Under the pieces are notes generated by a model that did no database searches, was not told where the DNA came from, and saw nothing but the letters and a program-made list of their open reading frames with translations. Both the position numbers and the translations under genes were made by a program. Positions 22,483-32,435 of a stretch of DNA of 64,000 nt are shown here, in pieces. How positions within the stretch are numbered: the stretch's first letter is position 1; every line of letters starts with the position of its first letter. The DNA comes from Herbaspirillum chlorophenolicum (GTDB taxonomy: Bacteria > Pseudomonadota > Gammaproteobacteria > Burkholderiales > Burkholderiaceae_D), in NCBI RefSeq assembly GCF_001189955.1, contig NZ_LFLT01000024.1, positions 16,973 to 80,972 of the forward strand, read 5' to 3'.

Positions 22483-23418
22483 TCAGTTCAGCGCCCACTC
22501 CTGCCGGGCCTGCATCACATAGGTCTGCGGCGCATCTTCCAGCGAATCGAAGGTCACCACTTCATAGGCGTCGGGGTGCTTCAGCAGCTCGCGCAGCAAC
22601 TGGTTGTTCAGGCCGTGGCCCGATTTGTGGGCATCGTAGCTGGCCAGGAGCGGATGGCCGATGAGATAGAGGTCGCCGATGGCGTCCAGGATCTTGTGGC
22701 GCACAAATTCATTGTCATAACGCAAACCATCGGCGTTGAGGATGCGGTATTCATCCATCACGATCGCGTTCTCGAACGAGCCGCCACGGGCCAGGCCCAT
22801 GCCGCGCAGGGTTTCAACGTCCTGCATAAAGCCGAAGGTACGTGCGCGGGCGATTTCTTTCACATAGGAATCGATGCCGAAATCGACCTCGGCCACCTGG
22901 CCGGTGCCGTCCACCGCAGGGTGGTTGAATTCGATGAAGAATTTCAGGCGGAAACCGTCGTAGGGTTCGAGGCGCGCCCACTTCTCCTTGTCGCCCGTGC
23001 CTTCGCGCACTTCGACAGGCTTCTTCACACGGATGAATTTCTTGGCCGCGTTCTGTTCCTGCAAGCCGGCCTGCTGCAGCAGGAACACGAAAGAGGAGGC
23101 CGAACCGTCCATGATCGGGATTTCTTCCGCGGTCAGGTCGATATAGAGGTTGTCGATACCCAGGCCGGCGCAGGCCGACAGCAAATGTTCGACGGTGGAC
23201 ACCTTGGCGCCGTCCCTGGTCAGGGTAGACGCCATGCGCGTATCGCCCACCCCGGTTGCGCTCATCGGCAGCTCGACCACCGGATCGAGGTCGATGCGGC
23301 GGAAGATGATACCGGTATCCGGTGCGGCCGGACGCAGGGTCAGCTCGACCTTGGTGCCCGAGTGGAGTCCGACGCCGACGGTCTGGACCAGATTCTTGAT
23401 TGTGCGCTGTTTCAACAT
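22483..23418 (-). CDS. lpxC: UDP-3-O-acyl-N-acetylglucosamine deacetylase
   Basis: Zinc enzyme for the committed step of lipid A synthesis. The 311-residue protein begins [21 protein letters not shown] and carries the TVEHLLSA zinc-ligand motif, the [12 protein letters not shown] segment, and [17 protein letters not shown] plus [11 protein letters not shown] with the other ligands and catalytic residues. Length fits the family. It follows the dcw cluster and a peroxiredoxin on the same strand, as in many betaproteobacteria. Confidence 0.97.
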   Translation of the reverse strand: MLKQRTIKNLVQTVGVGLHSGTKVELTLRPAAPDTGIIFRRIDLDPVVELPMSATGVGDTRMASTLTRDGAKVSTVEHLLSACAGLGIDNLYIDLTAEEIPIMDGSASSFVFLLQQAGLQEQNAAKKFIRVKKPVEVREGTGDKEKWARLEPYDGFRLKFFIEFNHPAVDGTGQVAEVDFGIDSYVKEIARARTFGFMQDVETLRGMGLARGGSFENAIVMDEYRILNADGLRYDNEFVRHKILDAIGDLYLIGHPLLASYDAHKSGHGLNNQLLRELLKHPDAYEVVTFDSLEDAPQTYVMQARQEWALN

Positions 23419-23512
23419 CCCGTCATTATAGCCAAGGCTATGGCGCCAAGGCCGCAGGGTGTTGCAAATCCGGATCAGCGGGAAATGACTTGTTTGCTAG
23501 CCGGCAAGATCC

Positions 23513-23540
23513 TGTCGTTCCTGCTTTCACAGGAACGACA
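23513..23540. repeat. REP-like palindrome between peroxiredoxin gene and lpxC
   Basis: TGTCGTTCCTG and its exact complement around CTTTCA. The GTCGTTCCTG/CAGGAACGAC form is like the small REP hairpins scattered in betaproteobacterial genomes. It lies 19 bases after the peroxiredoxin stop and may act as an mRNA 3' structure. Confidence 0.6.
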
Positions 23541-23558
23541 CGTCACCTTGATGCTTGC

Positions 23559-24062
23559 TTACAGTTGGCCCAGCAGGGTTTCGGCGTTGGACACCTCGAA
23601 CTTGCCCGGCGCTTCCAGGTTCAGTTGCTTGACCACGCCGTCGTCGATCAGCATCGAGTAGCGCTGCGAACGGATGCCCATGCCCTTTTCGGTCAGGTCG
23701 AACACCATGCCCAGCGCCTTGGTAAAGATGGCGCTGCCGTCGCCCAGCATGCGCACGATGCCGGTAGCCTTTTGCTCGCGGCCCCACGCGCCCATGACGA
23801 AGGGATCGTTGACCGACAGGCACCAGATTTCGTCGACGCCTTTGGCCTTGAACTGCGCGGCGTGGGCGATATAGCCCGGCACATGCTTGGCCGAACAGGT
23901 CGGGGTGAATGCGCCGGGCAGCGCGAACAGCGCGATCTTCTTGCCCTTGACCAGGTCCGACACCTTGAAGGTGTTGGGGCCGAGCGAACAGCCTTCGGTT
24001 TCGGTTTCGATGAATTCAGCCAGGTTGCCTTCGGGCAGGCGGTCGCCGATCTTGATGGTCAT
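23559..24062 (-). CDS. Peroxiredoxin, Prx5 type
   Basis: Thiol peroxidase of the AhpC/TSA-like Prx5 family (167 residues). The peroxidatic Cys is in PGAFTPTCSAKHVPGY, and a further Cys is found in DEIWCLSVNDPFVM; another is near the N-terminus (ETEGCSLG). The ATG has AAGGAAA upstream. A terminator at 24108-24136 separates it from ftsZ, so it likely has its own promoter. Cytoplasmic, reducing hydrogen peroxide or alkyl peroxides with glutathione or glutaredoxin as the likely donor. Confidence 0.9.
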   Translation of the reverse strand: MTIKIGDRLPEGNLAEFIETETEGCSLGPNTFKVSDLVKGKKIALFALPGAFTPTCSAKHVPGYIAHAAQFKAKGVDEIWCLSVNDPFVMGAWGREQKATGIVRMLGDGSAIFTKALGMVFDLTEKGMGIRSQRYSMLIDDGVVKQLNLEAPGKFEVSNAETLLGQL

Positions 24063-24107
24063 GATGTTTCCTTGTCTGGTTGTAAGTCTGAATGGCCCGT
24101 GCGGGCG

Positions 24108-24136
24108 AAAAAACGCCGCGCTCGGGGCGCGGCGTT
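24108..24136 (-). terminator. Terminator at the end of the dcw cluster
   Basis: On the minus strand a 10-bp stem AACGCCGCGC with its complement is followed by six T. It lies about 67 bases after the ftsZ stop and marks the end of the mraZ-ftsZ cluster. A second hairpin (GGCCGGGCTG and complement, 24153-24184) lies between it and ftsZ. Confidence 0.85.
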
Positions 24137-24202
24137 AGTATGCCTTGTTACCGGCCGGGCTGCTCAAAATCGGACAGCCCGGCCAGGCAAGTCAATCGAC
24201 GA

Positions 24203-25387
24203 TCAGTCCGCCTGCTTACGCAGGAAAGCCGGAATGTCGTAGGTTTCCATGCCGTTCTTCTCCAGCGCGCGCACGGTGTCGGAAGCCGACTCGCGGCGCC
24301 AGACTGCCGGCGCCTTCAGGCCGCCGAACGTTGCCGCAGGTTGCGCGGCGCCTTGCATCATGCCGGTGGCAGCCATCATCGGCTCGTTGTGGGTACCGGT
24401 ACGCATCACCGGGGTCTGCACCAGTTGCACCGTCTTGCGTGCACGGCCCAGGCCGGTCGCCACCACGGTCACGCGGATCTCGTCGCCCATCGTGTCGTCA
24501 TAGGCAATGCCCTGGGCGATCGATGCGTCGGGGGCGGCGAAAGCGCGCACGGTCGCCATCACTTCCTTGATTTCCTTACCCTTCAGGCTACGGCTTGCGG
24601 TCACGTTGACCAGCACGCCGCGTGCACCCGACAGGTCGATGCCGTCCAGCAGCGGCGACGCCACTGCCTGCTCGGCCGCCACGCGCGCACGGTCGACGCC
24701 GGAAGCGGTCGCGGTGCCCATCATGGCCTTGCCCTGCTCGCCCATGATGGTCTTGACGTCGTTGAAGTCGACGTTGATGTGGCCTGGCACATTGATGATT
24801 TCGGCAATGCCTGCCACCGCGTTGTTCAGCACGTCGTCGGCGTGGGACAGCCATTCGATCATGCTGTCGTCTTCGTAGATCTCTTCCAGCTTTTCATTGA
24901 GGATGATGATCAGCGAATCGACGTGCTGGGACAGCTCTTCCAGGCCGGCGTCGGCGATGTCCATGCACTTCTGGCCTTCGTACGAGAACGGCTTGGAGAC
25001 CACCGCCACCGTCAGCGCGCCCTGCTGCTTGGCCACCTGCGCCACCACAGGAGCAGCACCGGTGCCGGTGCCGCCGCCCATGCCGGCCGCGATGAAGACC
25101 ATGTGCGCACCGCGCAGCGCATCTTCGATGCGCGAACGGGTGTCTTCGGCCAAACGACGGCCGACGTCCGGCTGCATGCCGGCGCCCAGGCCGGTTTCAC
25201 CGATCTGGATCACGTTGTGCGCCTTGGATTGCTTGAGCGCTTGCGCATCGGTGTTGGCCGCGATGAACTCGACACCCGACACCCCCTTGTTGATCATATG
25301 CTGCACAGCGTTGCCGCCGGCGCCGCCGACGCCGACGACCTTGATGATCGTACCGAGCGTCGCATTGTCGACCATATCGATTTCCAT
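24203..25387 (-). CDS. ftsZ: Cell division protein FtsZ
   Basis: Tubulin-like GTPase forming the Z ring. The 394-residue protein has the tubulin signature GGGTGTG (104-110), the N-terminal VVGVGGAGGNAV nucleotide site, the NVDFNDVK T7 region, a linker, and the conserved C-terminal peptide YDIPAFLRKQAD that binds FtsA and ZipA. The ATG at 25387 has AAAGGAG upstream; the open frame continues 17 codons further but lacks a site. About 250 bases separate it from ftsA. Confidence 0.98.
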   Translation of the reverse strand: MEIDMVDNATLGTIIKVVGVGGAGGNAVQHMINKGVSGVEFIAANTDAQALKQSKAHNVIQIGETGLGAGMQPDVGRRLAEDTRSRIEDALRGAHMVFIAAGMGGGTGTGAAPVVAQVAKQQGALTVAVVSKPFSYEGQKCMDIADAGLEELSQHVDSLIIILNEKLEEIYEDDSMIEWLSHADDVLNNAVAGIAEIINVPGHINVDFNDVKTIMGEQGKAMMGTATASGVDRARVAAEQAVASPLLDGIDLSGARGVLVNVTASRSLKGKEIKEVMATVRAFAAPDASIAQGIAYDDTMGDEIRVTVVATGLGRARKTVQLVQTPVMRTGTHNEPMMAATGMMQGAAQPAATFGGLKAPAVWRRESASDTVRALEKNGMETYDIPAFLRKQAD

Positions 25388-25638
25388 GATGACTCCTTTA
25401 AATATATGTGTCTGCAGCTGGCAGTTGATAGGCATCACGCGGTGTGACGACTAGCAACTGAAAACTGCACGTCCGTCCAAAATCCAAAACCAAAATACTG
25501 ATGCTGCAATGTTTGTTTCCAACTCCTGCTACTGCGATGAAGACCTAAACTCCCTGAACCGTACTGCCGTTGACTTTGCTGTCAAAACTCATTTGCCGCC
25601 AAACCTTTTACATCCTGAATCACCTTGGAAAAGCCGCC

Positions 25639-26871
25639 TCAGAAATTACCGAGGAACCACTCCTTCATGCGCTGCCAAACCGCTTTCACCGAACCCTCCT
25701 GACGCGTCACGATGTAGCCGCGCAGGTACTGCTTCTTGGCCTCCTGCAGCAGGCCCAGCACGGTCGAATAGCGCGGGCTGCGCACCACGTCGGCCAGTTG
25801 GCCGCTGTACTCCGGCGTGCCCAGGCGCGCCGGTTTCAGGAAAATGTCTTCGGCCAGCTCGGTCATGCCCGGCATCATCGCCGAACCGCCGGTGAGCACG
25901 ATGCCCGAGGACAGCACTTCTTCGTAGCCCGACTCGCGCACCACCTGGTGCACCAGCGCAAACAGCTCTTCCACCCGTGGTTCGATGACCGCCGCCAGTG
26001 CCTGGTGCGACAGCGTGCGCGGATTGCGGTCGCCCAGGCCGGGCACTTCCAGCGTATTGGTCGGATCGACCAGGATTTGCTTGGCCACGCCGTAGCGCAG
26101 TTTGATTTCTTCGGCTTCCAGCGTCGGCGTGCGCAGCGCCATCGCGATGTCGTTGGTGATCTGGTCGCCGGCGATCGGGATCACGGCGGTATGGCGGATT
26201 GCGCCTTCGGTAAATACCGCCACGTCGGTAGTGCCGCCGCCGATGTCGACCAGCACCACGCCCAGCTCGCGCTCGTCGGTAGTCAGCACGGCATCGGCAG
26301 AGGCCATCGGCTGCAGGATCAGGTCCGACACTTCCAGGCCGCAGCGGCGCACGCACTTGACGATGTTCTGCACTGCCGAGACCGCGCCGGTCACGATGTG
26401 CACCTTCACCTCGAGGCGAATGCCGCTCATGCCGATCGGCTCGCGCACGTCTTCCTGGTTGTCGACGATGAACTCCTGCGGCACCGTGTGCAGCAGTTGC
26501 TGATCGGTCGGGATGTTGACGGCCTTGGCGGTTTCGATCACGCGCGAAACGTCGGCCGCCGTCACTTCCTTGTCCTTGATCGCCACCATGCCGCTCGAAT
26601 TGAAGCTGCGGATGTGGCTGCCGGCGATGCCGGTATAAACGTTTCTGATCTTGCAGTCGGCCATTAGTTCGGCCTCTTCGAGCGCGCGCTGGATCGACTC
26701 GACCGTGGCTTCGATATTGACGACCACGCCCTTCTTCAGTCCCTTGGATTCGGACTGGCCCAGGCCGATCACCTCATGCCGGCCATCGGCCAGCACCTCG
26801 GCCACCACCGCCACCACTTTCGAGGTGCCGATGTCGAGGCCGACGATCAAGTTCTTTGCGTCTTTTGTCAT
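25639..26871 (-). CDS. ftsA: Cell division protein FtsA
   Basis: Actin-like ATPase that tethers FtsZ to the membrane. The 410-residue protein has the phosphate-1 motif GLDIGTSKV, the SHIRSFNSSGMVAI region of subdomain 1C, VDIGGGTTDVAVF (phosphate 2) and the ILTGGSAMMPGM adenosine motif. It ends in the amphipathic membrane-targeting helix around WQRMKEWFLGNF. It starts 10 bases after ftsQ. Confidence 0.97.
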   Translation of the reverse strand: MTKDAKNLIVGLDIGTSKVVAVVAEVLADGRHEVIGLGQSESKGLKKGVVVNIEATVESIQRALEEAELMADCKIRNVYTGIAGSHIRSFNSSGMVAIKDKEVTAADVSRVIETAKAVNIPTDQQLLHTVPQEFIVDNQEDVREPIGMSGIRLEVKVHIVTGAVSAVQNIVKCVRRCGLEVSDLILQPMASADAVLTTDERELGVVLVDIGGGTTDVAVFTEGAIRHTAVIPIAGDQITNDIAMALRTPTLEAEEIKLRYGVAKQILVDPTNTLEVPGLGDRNPRTLSHQALAAVIEPRVEELFALVHQVVRESGYEEVLSSGIVLTGGSAMMPGMTELAEDIFLKPARLGTPEYSGQLADVVRSPRYSTVLGLLQEAKKQYLRGYIVTRQEGSVKAVWQRMKEWFLGNF

Positions 26872-26881
26872 ATCGTTCCGC

Positions 26882-27652
26882 TTATTTTTTCTTTCCGTTC
26901 AATCCCGCCAGCACCATTCCATCCGCCTTGAGCGCCATCCCGTTGGGATAGCGCATGTCGACGCTTTCGATCTTGCCTTGCAACCGTTCCATCAACTGCG
27001 GGTACACCGCCACCAGCCGGTCGATGCGTTCCTTCAGTACCGCCTCACCCTGGTCCCGGCCCAGTTCTACCGTCATGCCGTTGTCCATCCGCACCGTCCA
27101 CGCATAGCGGTTGGACAGGCGCAATGCCTCAGGTTCCAGCTTGATCGGCGCAAACCACTGGCGGAACTGCGCCAGCCGCGCCACCACTTGCTTCTCGCTG
27201 CCGTCCGGCCCTTCAAATTCCATCAAGTCGCCGTCATCCTCGGCTTCCGCCAAGTTGGCGGTAAATACATCGCCCTTCTGCGACAGCAACTTGCCATCTT
27301 CACCCCAGGTACCCAGGGCCTTGTGTTCCTCGATCTTCACCACCAGCCGGTCCGGCCATTCGCGCCGGACCATCGCGCGGCGCACCCAGGGCACCGCCTC
27401 GAACGCCGCGCGCACCGCCGACAGGTCGGTGGTGAAGAAGTTGCCGTGTATCCTCGGCACCGCCGTGGCGCGCACCGTCAACGCATTCACCTTCTCCAGC
27501 GGCAACTCACTGGCGCTCTCGATGCGGATGGTATGCAGCGTAAACATCGGCCGCTGCGCCACCCACCACAGGCCCGATGCCACCAGGGCCAGCACCACCA
27601 GCGCCAGCAGCGCGCTGCTGGCCGCATTGAGCATCTTGACGTCTTGCCACAT
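26882..27652 (-). CDS. ftsQ: Cell division protein FtsQ
   Basis: Bitopic divisome protein linking early and late components together with FtsB and FtsL. The 256 residues consist of a short cytoplasmic start, one membrane segment (about residues 10-30), the POTRA domain beginning FTLHTIRIE, and the FtsQ/DivIB beta domain (VRREWPDRLVVKIEEHKALGTWG). It lies 19 bases after ddlB. Confidence 0.95.
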   Translation of the reverse strand: MWQDVKMLNAASSALLALVVLALVASGLWWVAQRPMFTLHTIRIESASELPLEKVNALTVRATAVPRIHGNFFTTDLSAVRAAFEAVPWVRRAMVRREWPDRLVVKIEEHKALGTWGEDGKLLSQKGDVFTANLAEAEDDGDLMEFEGPDGSEKQVVARLAQFRQWFAPIKLEPEALRLSNRYAWTVRMDNGMTVELGRDQGEAVLKERIDRLVAVYPQLMERLQGKIESVDMRYPNGMALKADGMVLAGLNGKKK

Positions 27653-27671
27653 TACCGCGCGTACTCCACCA

Positions 27672-28673
27672 TCACGACTGGTCCGCCTGCGGCGTCCAGT
27701 CCTTGGAAGGCGTCATGTCGAGCGCCGCCAGCTGCAAAATCTCGCAGCACAAATCCTCATAGCTCAAGCCGACCGCCTTGGCCGCCATCGGCACCAGCGA
27801 ATGGCCGGTCATGCCCGGCGAGGTGTTGATCTCCAGCAGGTACGGCTCGGTCTGGCCATCTTTCTCGCGCAGCATGAAGTCGACCCGGCTCCAGCCGCGG
27901 CAACCCAGCGCATGGAAAGCCTGCACCGCCAACTCCTGCAGGCGATGGGTCAGCGCTTCGTCCAACGGCGCCGGGCACAGGTACTTGGTGTCGTCGGTGA
28001 AGTACTTGTGCTGGTAGTCGTAATTGCCGTCCGGCGCGCGGATTTCGATCACCGGCAGGGCGCGCGCATTGCGGCCGGTGCCGATCACGGGCACCGTCAG
28101 CTCGCGGCCGCGGATGAACTCCTCGGCCAGCACCACTTCATCGTATCTGGCGCACATCTCGAAACCCGACTGCATGTCGGAATAGCCGTTCACCTTGGCG
28201 ATACCGATGGTCGAGCCCTCATGCGGCGCCTTCAGCATCAGCGGCAAACCCAGCTCATCGGGCACGGTGCGCAACACTTCGCGCGGCGTGTTCTTGTCCA
28301 GCACGGCGAAGCGCGGCGTCGGCAAACCATGCCCCAGCCAGATGCGCTTGGTCATCACCTTGTCCATGGCAATCGATGACGCCATGACGCCGGGGCCGGT
28401 ATAAGGCAAGCCGATCTGTTCCAGCGCCCCCTGGATCGTGCCGTCCTCGCCATAGCGGCCGTGCAGCGCGATGAAGACGCGGTCGAACTTCTCCGCCTCC
28501 AGCTCGCCCAGACTGCGTTCGGCCGGATCGAACGGATGCGCGTCCACGCCCTTGCTGCGCAGCGCCTGCAGCACGCCGCTGCCGGACATCTTCGACACTT
28601 CGCGCTCGGCCGAACGGCCGCCGAACAGTACGCCGACGCGGCCGAAACTCTTGATGGTCGCCTGGTCGATCAT
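27672..28673 (-). CDS. ddlB: D-alanine--D-alanine ligase
   Basis: ATP-grasp enzyme joining two D-alanines for the peptidoglycan precursor. The 333-residue protein has [14 protein letters not shown] at the N-terminus, the [12 protein letters not shown] motif, the ATP-grasp [11 protein letters not shown] loop and [17 protein letters not shown] with the metal-binding residues. Its ATG overlaps the end of murC by four bases. Confidence 0.97.
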   Translation of the reverse strand: MIDQATIKSFGRVGVLFGGRSAEREVSKMSGSGVLQALRSKGVDAHPFDPAERSLGELEAEKFDRVFIALHGRYGEDGTIQGALEQIGLPYTGPGVMASSIAMDKVMTKRIWLGHGLPTPRFAVLDKNTPREVLRTVPDELGLPLMLKAPHEGSTIGIAKVNGYSDMQSGFEMCARYDEVVLAEEFIRGRELTVPVIGTGRNARALPVIEIRAPDGNYDYQHKYFTDDTKYLCPAPLDEALTHRLQELAVQAFHALGCRGWSRVDFMLREKDGQTEPYLLEINTSPGMTGHSLVPMAAKAVGLSYEDLCCEILQLAALDMTPSKDWTPQADQS

Positions 28674-30094
28674 GCGCTTGCCTCACTCTTTTCAGTTGCC
28701 GCCGCCATCAGGCGGCCGGGTACTGCGGAAATCGAACCGGCGCCCATGGTCATCACCACGTCGCCATCGCGCACCACGTTCCTGATGGTGTCCGGCATGT
28801 CGGCAATGTCATCGACGAATACCGGTTCGACCTTGCCGGCTGCGCGCAGCGCATGCGCCAGCGAACGTCCGTCGGCCGCCACGATGGGCGCTTCACCGGC
28901 CGAATAGACCTCGGCCAAGACCAGCACATCGGACTGCGACAGCACCTTGACGAAATCCTCGAACAGGTCGCGCGTGCGGGTGTAGCGGTGCGGCTGGAAC
29001 GCCAGCACCAGCCGGCGGCCGGGATACGCGCCGCGTGCGGCGGCGATGGTGGCGGCAGTCTCGACCGGGTGGTGGCCGTAATCGTCGACCAGTGTGAAAT
29101 GGCCGGCCGGCTTGCCCTGGGCATCGAACAGCGGTACCTCGCCGTAGCGGGTGAAGCGGCGCCCGACGCCGTTGAATTCGGTCAGCGCCTTTTGCGTGGC
29201 GGCGTCGTCGACATCCAGCTCGCGCGCGATGGCGATGGCCGCGCAGGCGTTCTGCACGTTGTGCATGCCAGGCTGGTTCAGGCTCACCTGCATCGGCGCA
29301 TAGCCATCCTGGAGCACCGTGAACACCATCTTGCCGTCGACGGCCTGGGCATCGATGGCGCGCACGTCGGCATCTTCATGGAAGCCGTAAGTGACGATGG
29401 GCTTGGACACCATCGGCATGATCTCGCGCACGTGCGGGTCATCCAGGCACAGCACCGCCACACCGTAGAACGGCAGGCGCTGGGTGAACTCGACGAAAGC
29501 CTGCTTCAGGCGCGCGAAGTCATGGTTGTAGGTCTCCATGTGGTCGGCGTCGATGTTGGTGATCACCTCGATCACCGGCGTCAGGTTCAGGAAGGAGGCA
29601 TCCGACTCATCGGCCTCGGCCACGATGAATTCGCCGGTACCCAGCTTGGCATTGGCGCCGGCCGAAGTCAGGCGGCCGCCGATGACGAAGGTCGGGTCCA
29701 GCCCGCCTTGCGCCAGCACGCTGGCCACCAGCGAAGTAGTGGTGGTCTTGCCGTGGGTGCCGGCGATGGCGATGCCCTTCTTCAGGCGCATCAGTTCGCC
29801 CAGCATCACCGCGCGCGGCACGATGGGGATATGTTTCTTGCGCGCCGCCAGCACTTCCGGGTTGTCGCCCTTGACGGCGGTGGAAGTGACGATGGCGTCG
29901 GCGCCGTCGATGTTTTCGGCCGCGTGGCCGTAGCGGATGCACGCACCCAGTTGCGCCAGGCGCTGGGTCGCGGCATTGCTGCCCAGATCGGAACCGGACA
30001 CGCCGTAGCCCAGATTGAGCATGACTTCGGCAATGCCGCTCATCCCTGAGCCGCCGATGCCTACAAAGTGAATATTCTTGACGCGATGCTTCAT
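28670..30094 (-). CDS. murC: UDP-N-acetylmuramate--L-alanine ligase
   Basis: First Mur ligase, adding L-Ala to UDP-MurNAc. The 474-residue protein has the Rossmann-type [15 protein letters not shown] start, the ATP loop [11 protein letters not shown], the [13 protein letters not shown] and [10 protein letters not shown] segments and the C-terminal FQPHRYTRT motif. It overlaps murG by four bases. Confidence 0.97.
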   Translation of the reverse strand: MKHRVKNIHFVGIGGSGMSGIAEVMLNLGYGVSGSDLGSNAATQRLAQLGACIRYGHAAENIDGADAIVTSTAVKGDNPEVLAARKKHIPIVPRAVMLGELMRLKKGIAIAGTHGKTTTTSLVASVLAQGGLDPTFVIGGRLTSAGANAKLGTGEFIVAEADESDASFLNLTPVIEVITNIDADHMETYNHDFARLKQAFVEFTQRLPFYGVAVLCLDDPHVREIMPMVSKPIVTYGFHEDADVRAIDAQAVDGKMVFTVLQDGYAPMQVSLNQPGMHNVQNACAAIAIARELDVDDAATQKALTEFNGVGRRFTRYGEVPLFDAQGKPAGHFTLVDDYGHHPVETAATIAAARGAYPGRRLVLAFQPHRYTRTRDLFEDFVKVLSQSDVLVLAEVYSAGEAPIVAADGRSLAHALRAAGKVEPVFVDDIADMPDTIRNVVRDGDVVMTMGAGSISAVPGRLMAAATEKSEASA

Positions 30095-31173
30095 GGTGTT
30101 ACCAGCCCTTCCAGCACGCGCGCGATCGCCTCGTTGGCATCGCGCCGGCCTTGTTCGTACGCCGCCTGCGCCATTTCATGGCATGCAGCGCGGTCCAGTT
30201 TCTGCAGCAAACCCGCCAGCGCTTCGGCCGTGAGTTCGCGTTGCGGCAGGTGTATCGCCGCCTTGTGTTGCGCCATCCATCTGGCGTTGTCGATCTGGTG
30301 CGAGGTGGTCGACACCGCCAGCGGCACCAGCACGCTCGCCACACCCGCCGCCGTCAGCTCCGATACGGTGATGGCGCCGGCACGGCAGATCACGAGGTCG
30401 GCCTCGGCATAGCGGCGCGGCATGTCGTCGATGAAATCGACCACTTCGGCCTGCACGCCCGCCTTGTCGTAAGCGGCGCGCAAGGCCTCGATATGCTGCT
30501 TGCCGGACTGGTGCGTCACCGACGGACGCTGCTCCGGCGGCAACTTGGCCAGCGCCGCAGGGACGTTGTCGTTCAACACCTTGGCCCCCAGGCTGCCACC
30601 CACCACCAGGATCTTCAGCGGGCCGCTGTGGCTGGCGTAACGCTCGGCCGGCAGCGGCAACGCAATGATTTCCTTGCGCACCGGGTTGCCGGTGACCTCA
30701 GCCTTGCCGGCGGCACGGCCAAAATCGGCCGGGAAGCCGAACAGCACGCGGTCGGCCAGCGGCGTGAGGGTCTTGTTCGACAGCAGCAGCGCCGCATCGG
30801 CATTGACCAGCACCAGCGGCTTGCCGCGCAGGCGTGCCATGGCGCCGCCCGGCACCGTCACATAACCGCCCATGCCCAGTACCACGTCCGGACGGCGGCG
30901 GCCGAGAATGGCGAAGCAGCTGAAGAAGCTGGCCGCCATGCGCCACACGCCCTTGACCGTATGCATCAATCCCTTGCCGCGCAGGCCGGCGAACACGATG
31001 GTGTCCATCTCGACGCCGTGGCGCGGCACCAGGTCGCGCTCCATGCCGTGCGAAGTGCCCAGCCAGCTCACCTGCCAGCCGCGCGCGCGCATGGTGTCGG
31101 CGATCGCCAGGCCGGGGAAGATATGGCCGCCGGTGCCGGCCGCCATGATCAGCAGTTTGCGGGGCGTACTCAT
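30091..31173 (-). CDS. murG: Lipid II synthase MurG
   Basis: Membrane-associated glycosyltransferase transferring GlcNAc to lipid I. The 360-residue protein starts [23 protein letters not shown] with the GTGGH glycine-rich loop, and has the second loop in [13 protein letters not shown] and the [11 protein letters not shown] donor-site motif. The open frame extends far upstream through ftsW in another frame, but the ATG at 31171-31173 overlaps the ftsW end in the four-base manner of the cluster. Confidence 0.97.
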   Translation of the reverse strand: MSTPRKLLIMAAGTGGHIFPGLAIADTMRARGWQVSWLGTSHGMERDLVPRHGVEMDTIVFAGLRGKGLMHTVKGVWRMAASFFSCFAILGRRRPDVVLGMGGYVTVPGGAMARLRGKPLVLVNADAALLLSNKTLTPLADRVLFGFPADFGRAAGKAEVTGNPVRKEIIALPLPAERYASHSGPLKILVVGGSLGAKVLNDNVPAALAKLPPEQRPSVTHQSGKQHIEALRAAYDKAGVQAEVVDFIDDMPRRYAEADLVICRAGAITVSELTAAGVASVLVPLAVSTTSHQIDNARWMAQHKAAIHLPQRELTAEALAGLLQKLDRAACHEMAQAAYEQGRRDANEAIARVLEGLVTP

Positions 31174-32435
31174 AAGCGCCCTCCCCGCATCAGCACACGG
31201 TTCTCGTAATCGATGCGCAACAGGATCGCGAGACCCACGCAGTTCAGCAGCACGCCCGAACCGCCATAGCTCATCAGCGGCAATGTCAGGCCCTTGGTCG
31301 GCAGCAGGCCCAGGTTCACGCCCATGTTGATGAAGGCCTGCACGCCCAGCCAGATGCCGATGCCCTTGGCCACCAGGCCGGCGAACGTCAGGTCCAGCGC
31401 GATGGCCTGGCGGCCGATCTCGAAGGCGTGCTTGACCAGCCAGTAGAACAGCAGCACCACCACCAGCACGCCGACGAAACCCAGCTCCTCGCCGATCACC
31501 GCCAGCAGGAAGTCGGTATGCGCTTCGGGCAGGTAGTGCAATTTCTCCACGCTGCTGCCCAGGCCCACGCCGAACAGCTCGCCGCGGCCGAAGGCGATCA
31601 GCGAGTGCGACAGCTGGTAAGCCTTGCCCAGCGCGTTTTCTTCTTCCCACGGATTGAGGTAAGCGAAGATACGCTCGCGCCGCCACGGCGACATCACGAT
31701 CACCAGGGTAAACAAGCCGCCCAGCAAGGCGCTGATGCCGCCGAACCAAATGCCGTTGATGCCGCCCAGGAACAGGATGCCCATGGCGATGCAGACGATC
31801 ACGCCGAACGCGCCCAGGTCGGGCTCCAGCAGCAGCAGCAGGCCGACGAAACCGACGGCCGCGGCCATCGGCACGAAGCCCTTGACCAGCTTGTGCATCA
31901 CCGCTTGCTTGCGCACCGTGTAGTCGGCTGCGTACAGCACGATGAACAGCTTCATCAGTTCGGATGGCTGCAGGTTGATGATCTTCAGCGACAGCCAGCG
32001 CTTGGCGCCGTTGACGCCCTTGCCCACGCCCGGCACCAGCACCAGCACCAGCAGGATCAAGGTACCGGCGAACAGGTAAGGCGCCCATTTCTGCCAGGTC
32101 TCGATGCGCACGCGGAACGCCAGCGCGCCGGCAACCAGCGAGATCACGATGAAGATCGCCTGGCGCAGCAGGAAGTGGTAATTCGAATAGGCGGCGTACT
32201 TGGGTGAATCGGGCAGCGCCACCGACGCCGAATACACCATCACCATGCCGAACAGCATCAGGAGCAGCACCACCCAGATCAGCGGCTGGTCGTACTCCAT
32301 CATGCGCGAGCGCTGCTCGAAGCCGACACTGCCGCTGCGGCTGCCCGCGCCGCCTTTGAGGCGACCGGCAGCGGCCGGCGCAGCTTCTTTCACGCTGCCC
32401 AGCAATTCACGCAGTGATGACAGTCCGAACTTCAT
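31170..32435 (-). CDS. ftsW: Peptidoglycan glycosyltransferase FtsW
   Basis: SEDS-family polymerase of septal peptidoglycan, working with FtsI. The 421-residue protein has an unusual N-terminal Gly/Ala/Ser-rich cytoplasmic tail of about 55 residues, then ten membrane segments. [16 protein letters not shown] and the [17 protein letters not shown] signature are present. The first and last codons overlap murD and murG by four bases each. Confidence 0.96.
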   Translation of the reverse strand: MKFGLSSLRELLGSVKEAAPAAAGRLKGGAGSRSGSVGFEQRSRMMEYDQPLIWVVLLLMLFGMVMVYSASVALPDSPKYAAYSNYHFLLRQAIFIVISLVAGALAFRVRIETWQKWAPYLFAGTLILLVLVLVPGVGKGVNGAKRWLSLKIINLQPSELMKLFIVLYAADYTVRKQAVMHKLVKGFVPMAAAVGFVGLLLLLEPDLGAFGVIVCIAMGILFLGGINGIWFGGISALLGGLFTLVIVMSPWRRERIFAYLNPWEEENALGKAYQLSHSLIAFGRGELFGVGLGSSVEKLHYLPEAHTDFLLAVIGEELGFVGVLVVVLLFYWLVKHAFEIGRQAIALDLTFAGLVAKGIGIWLGVQAFINMGVNLGLLPTKGLTLPLMSYGGSGVLLNCVGLAILLRIDYENRVLMRGGRL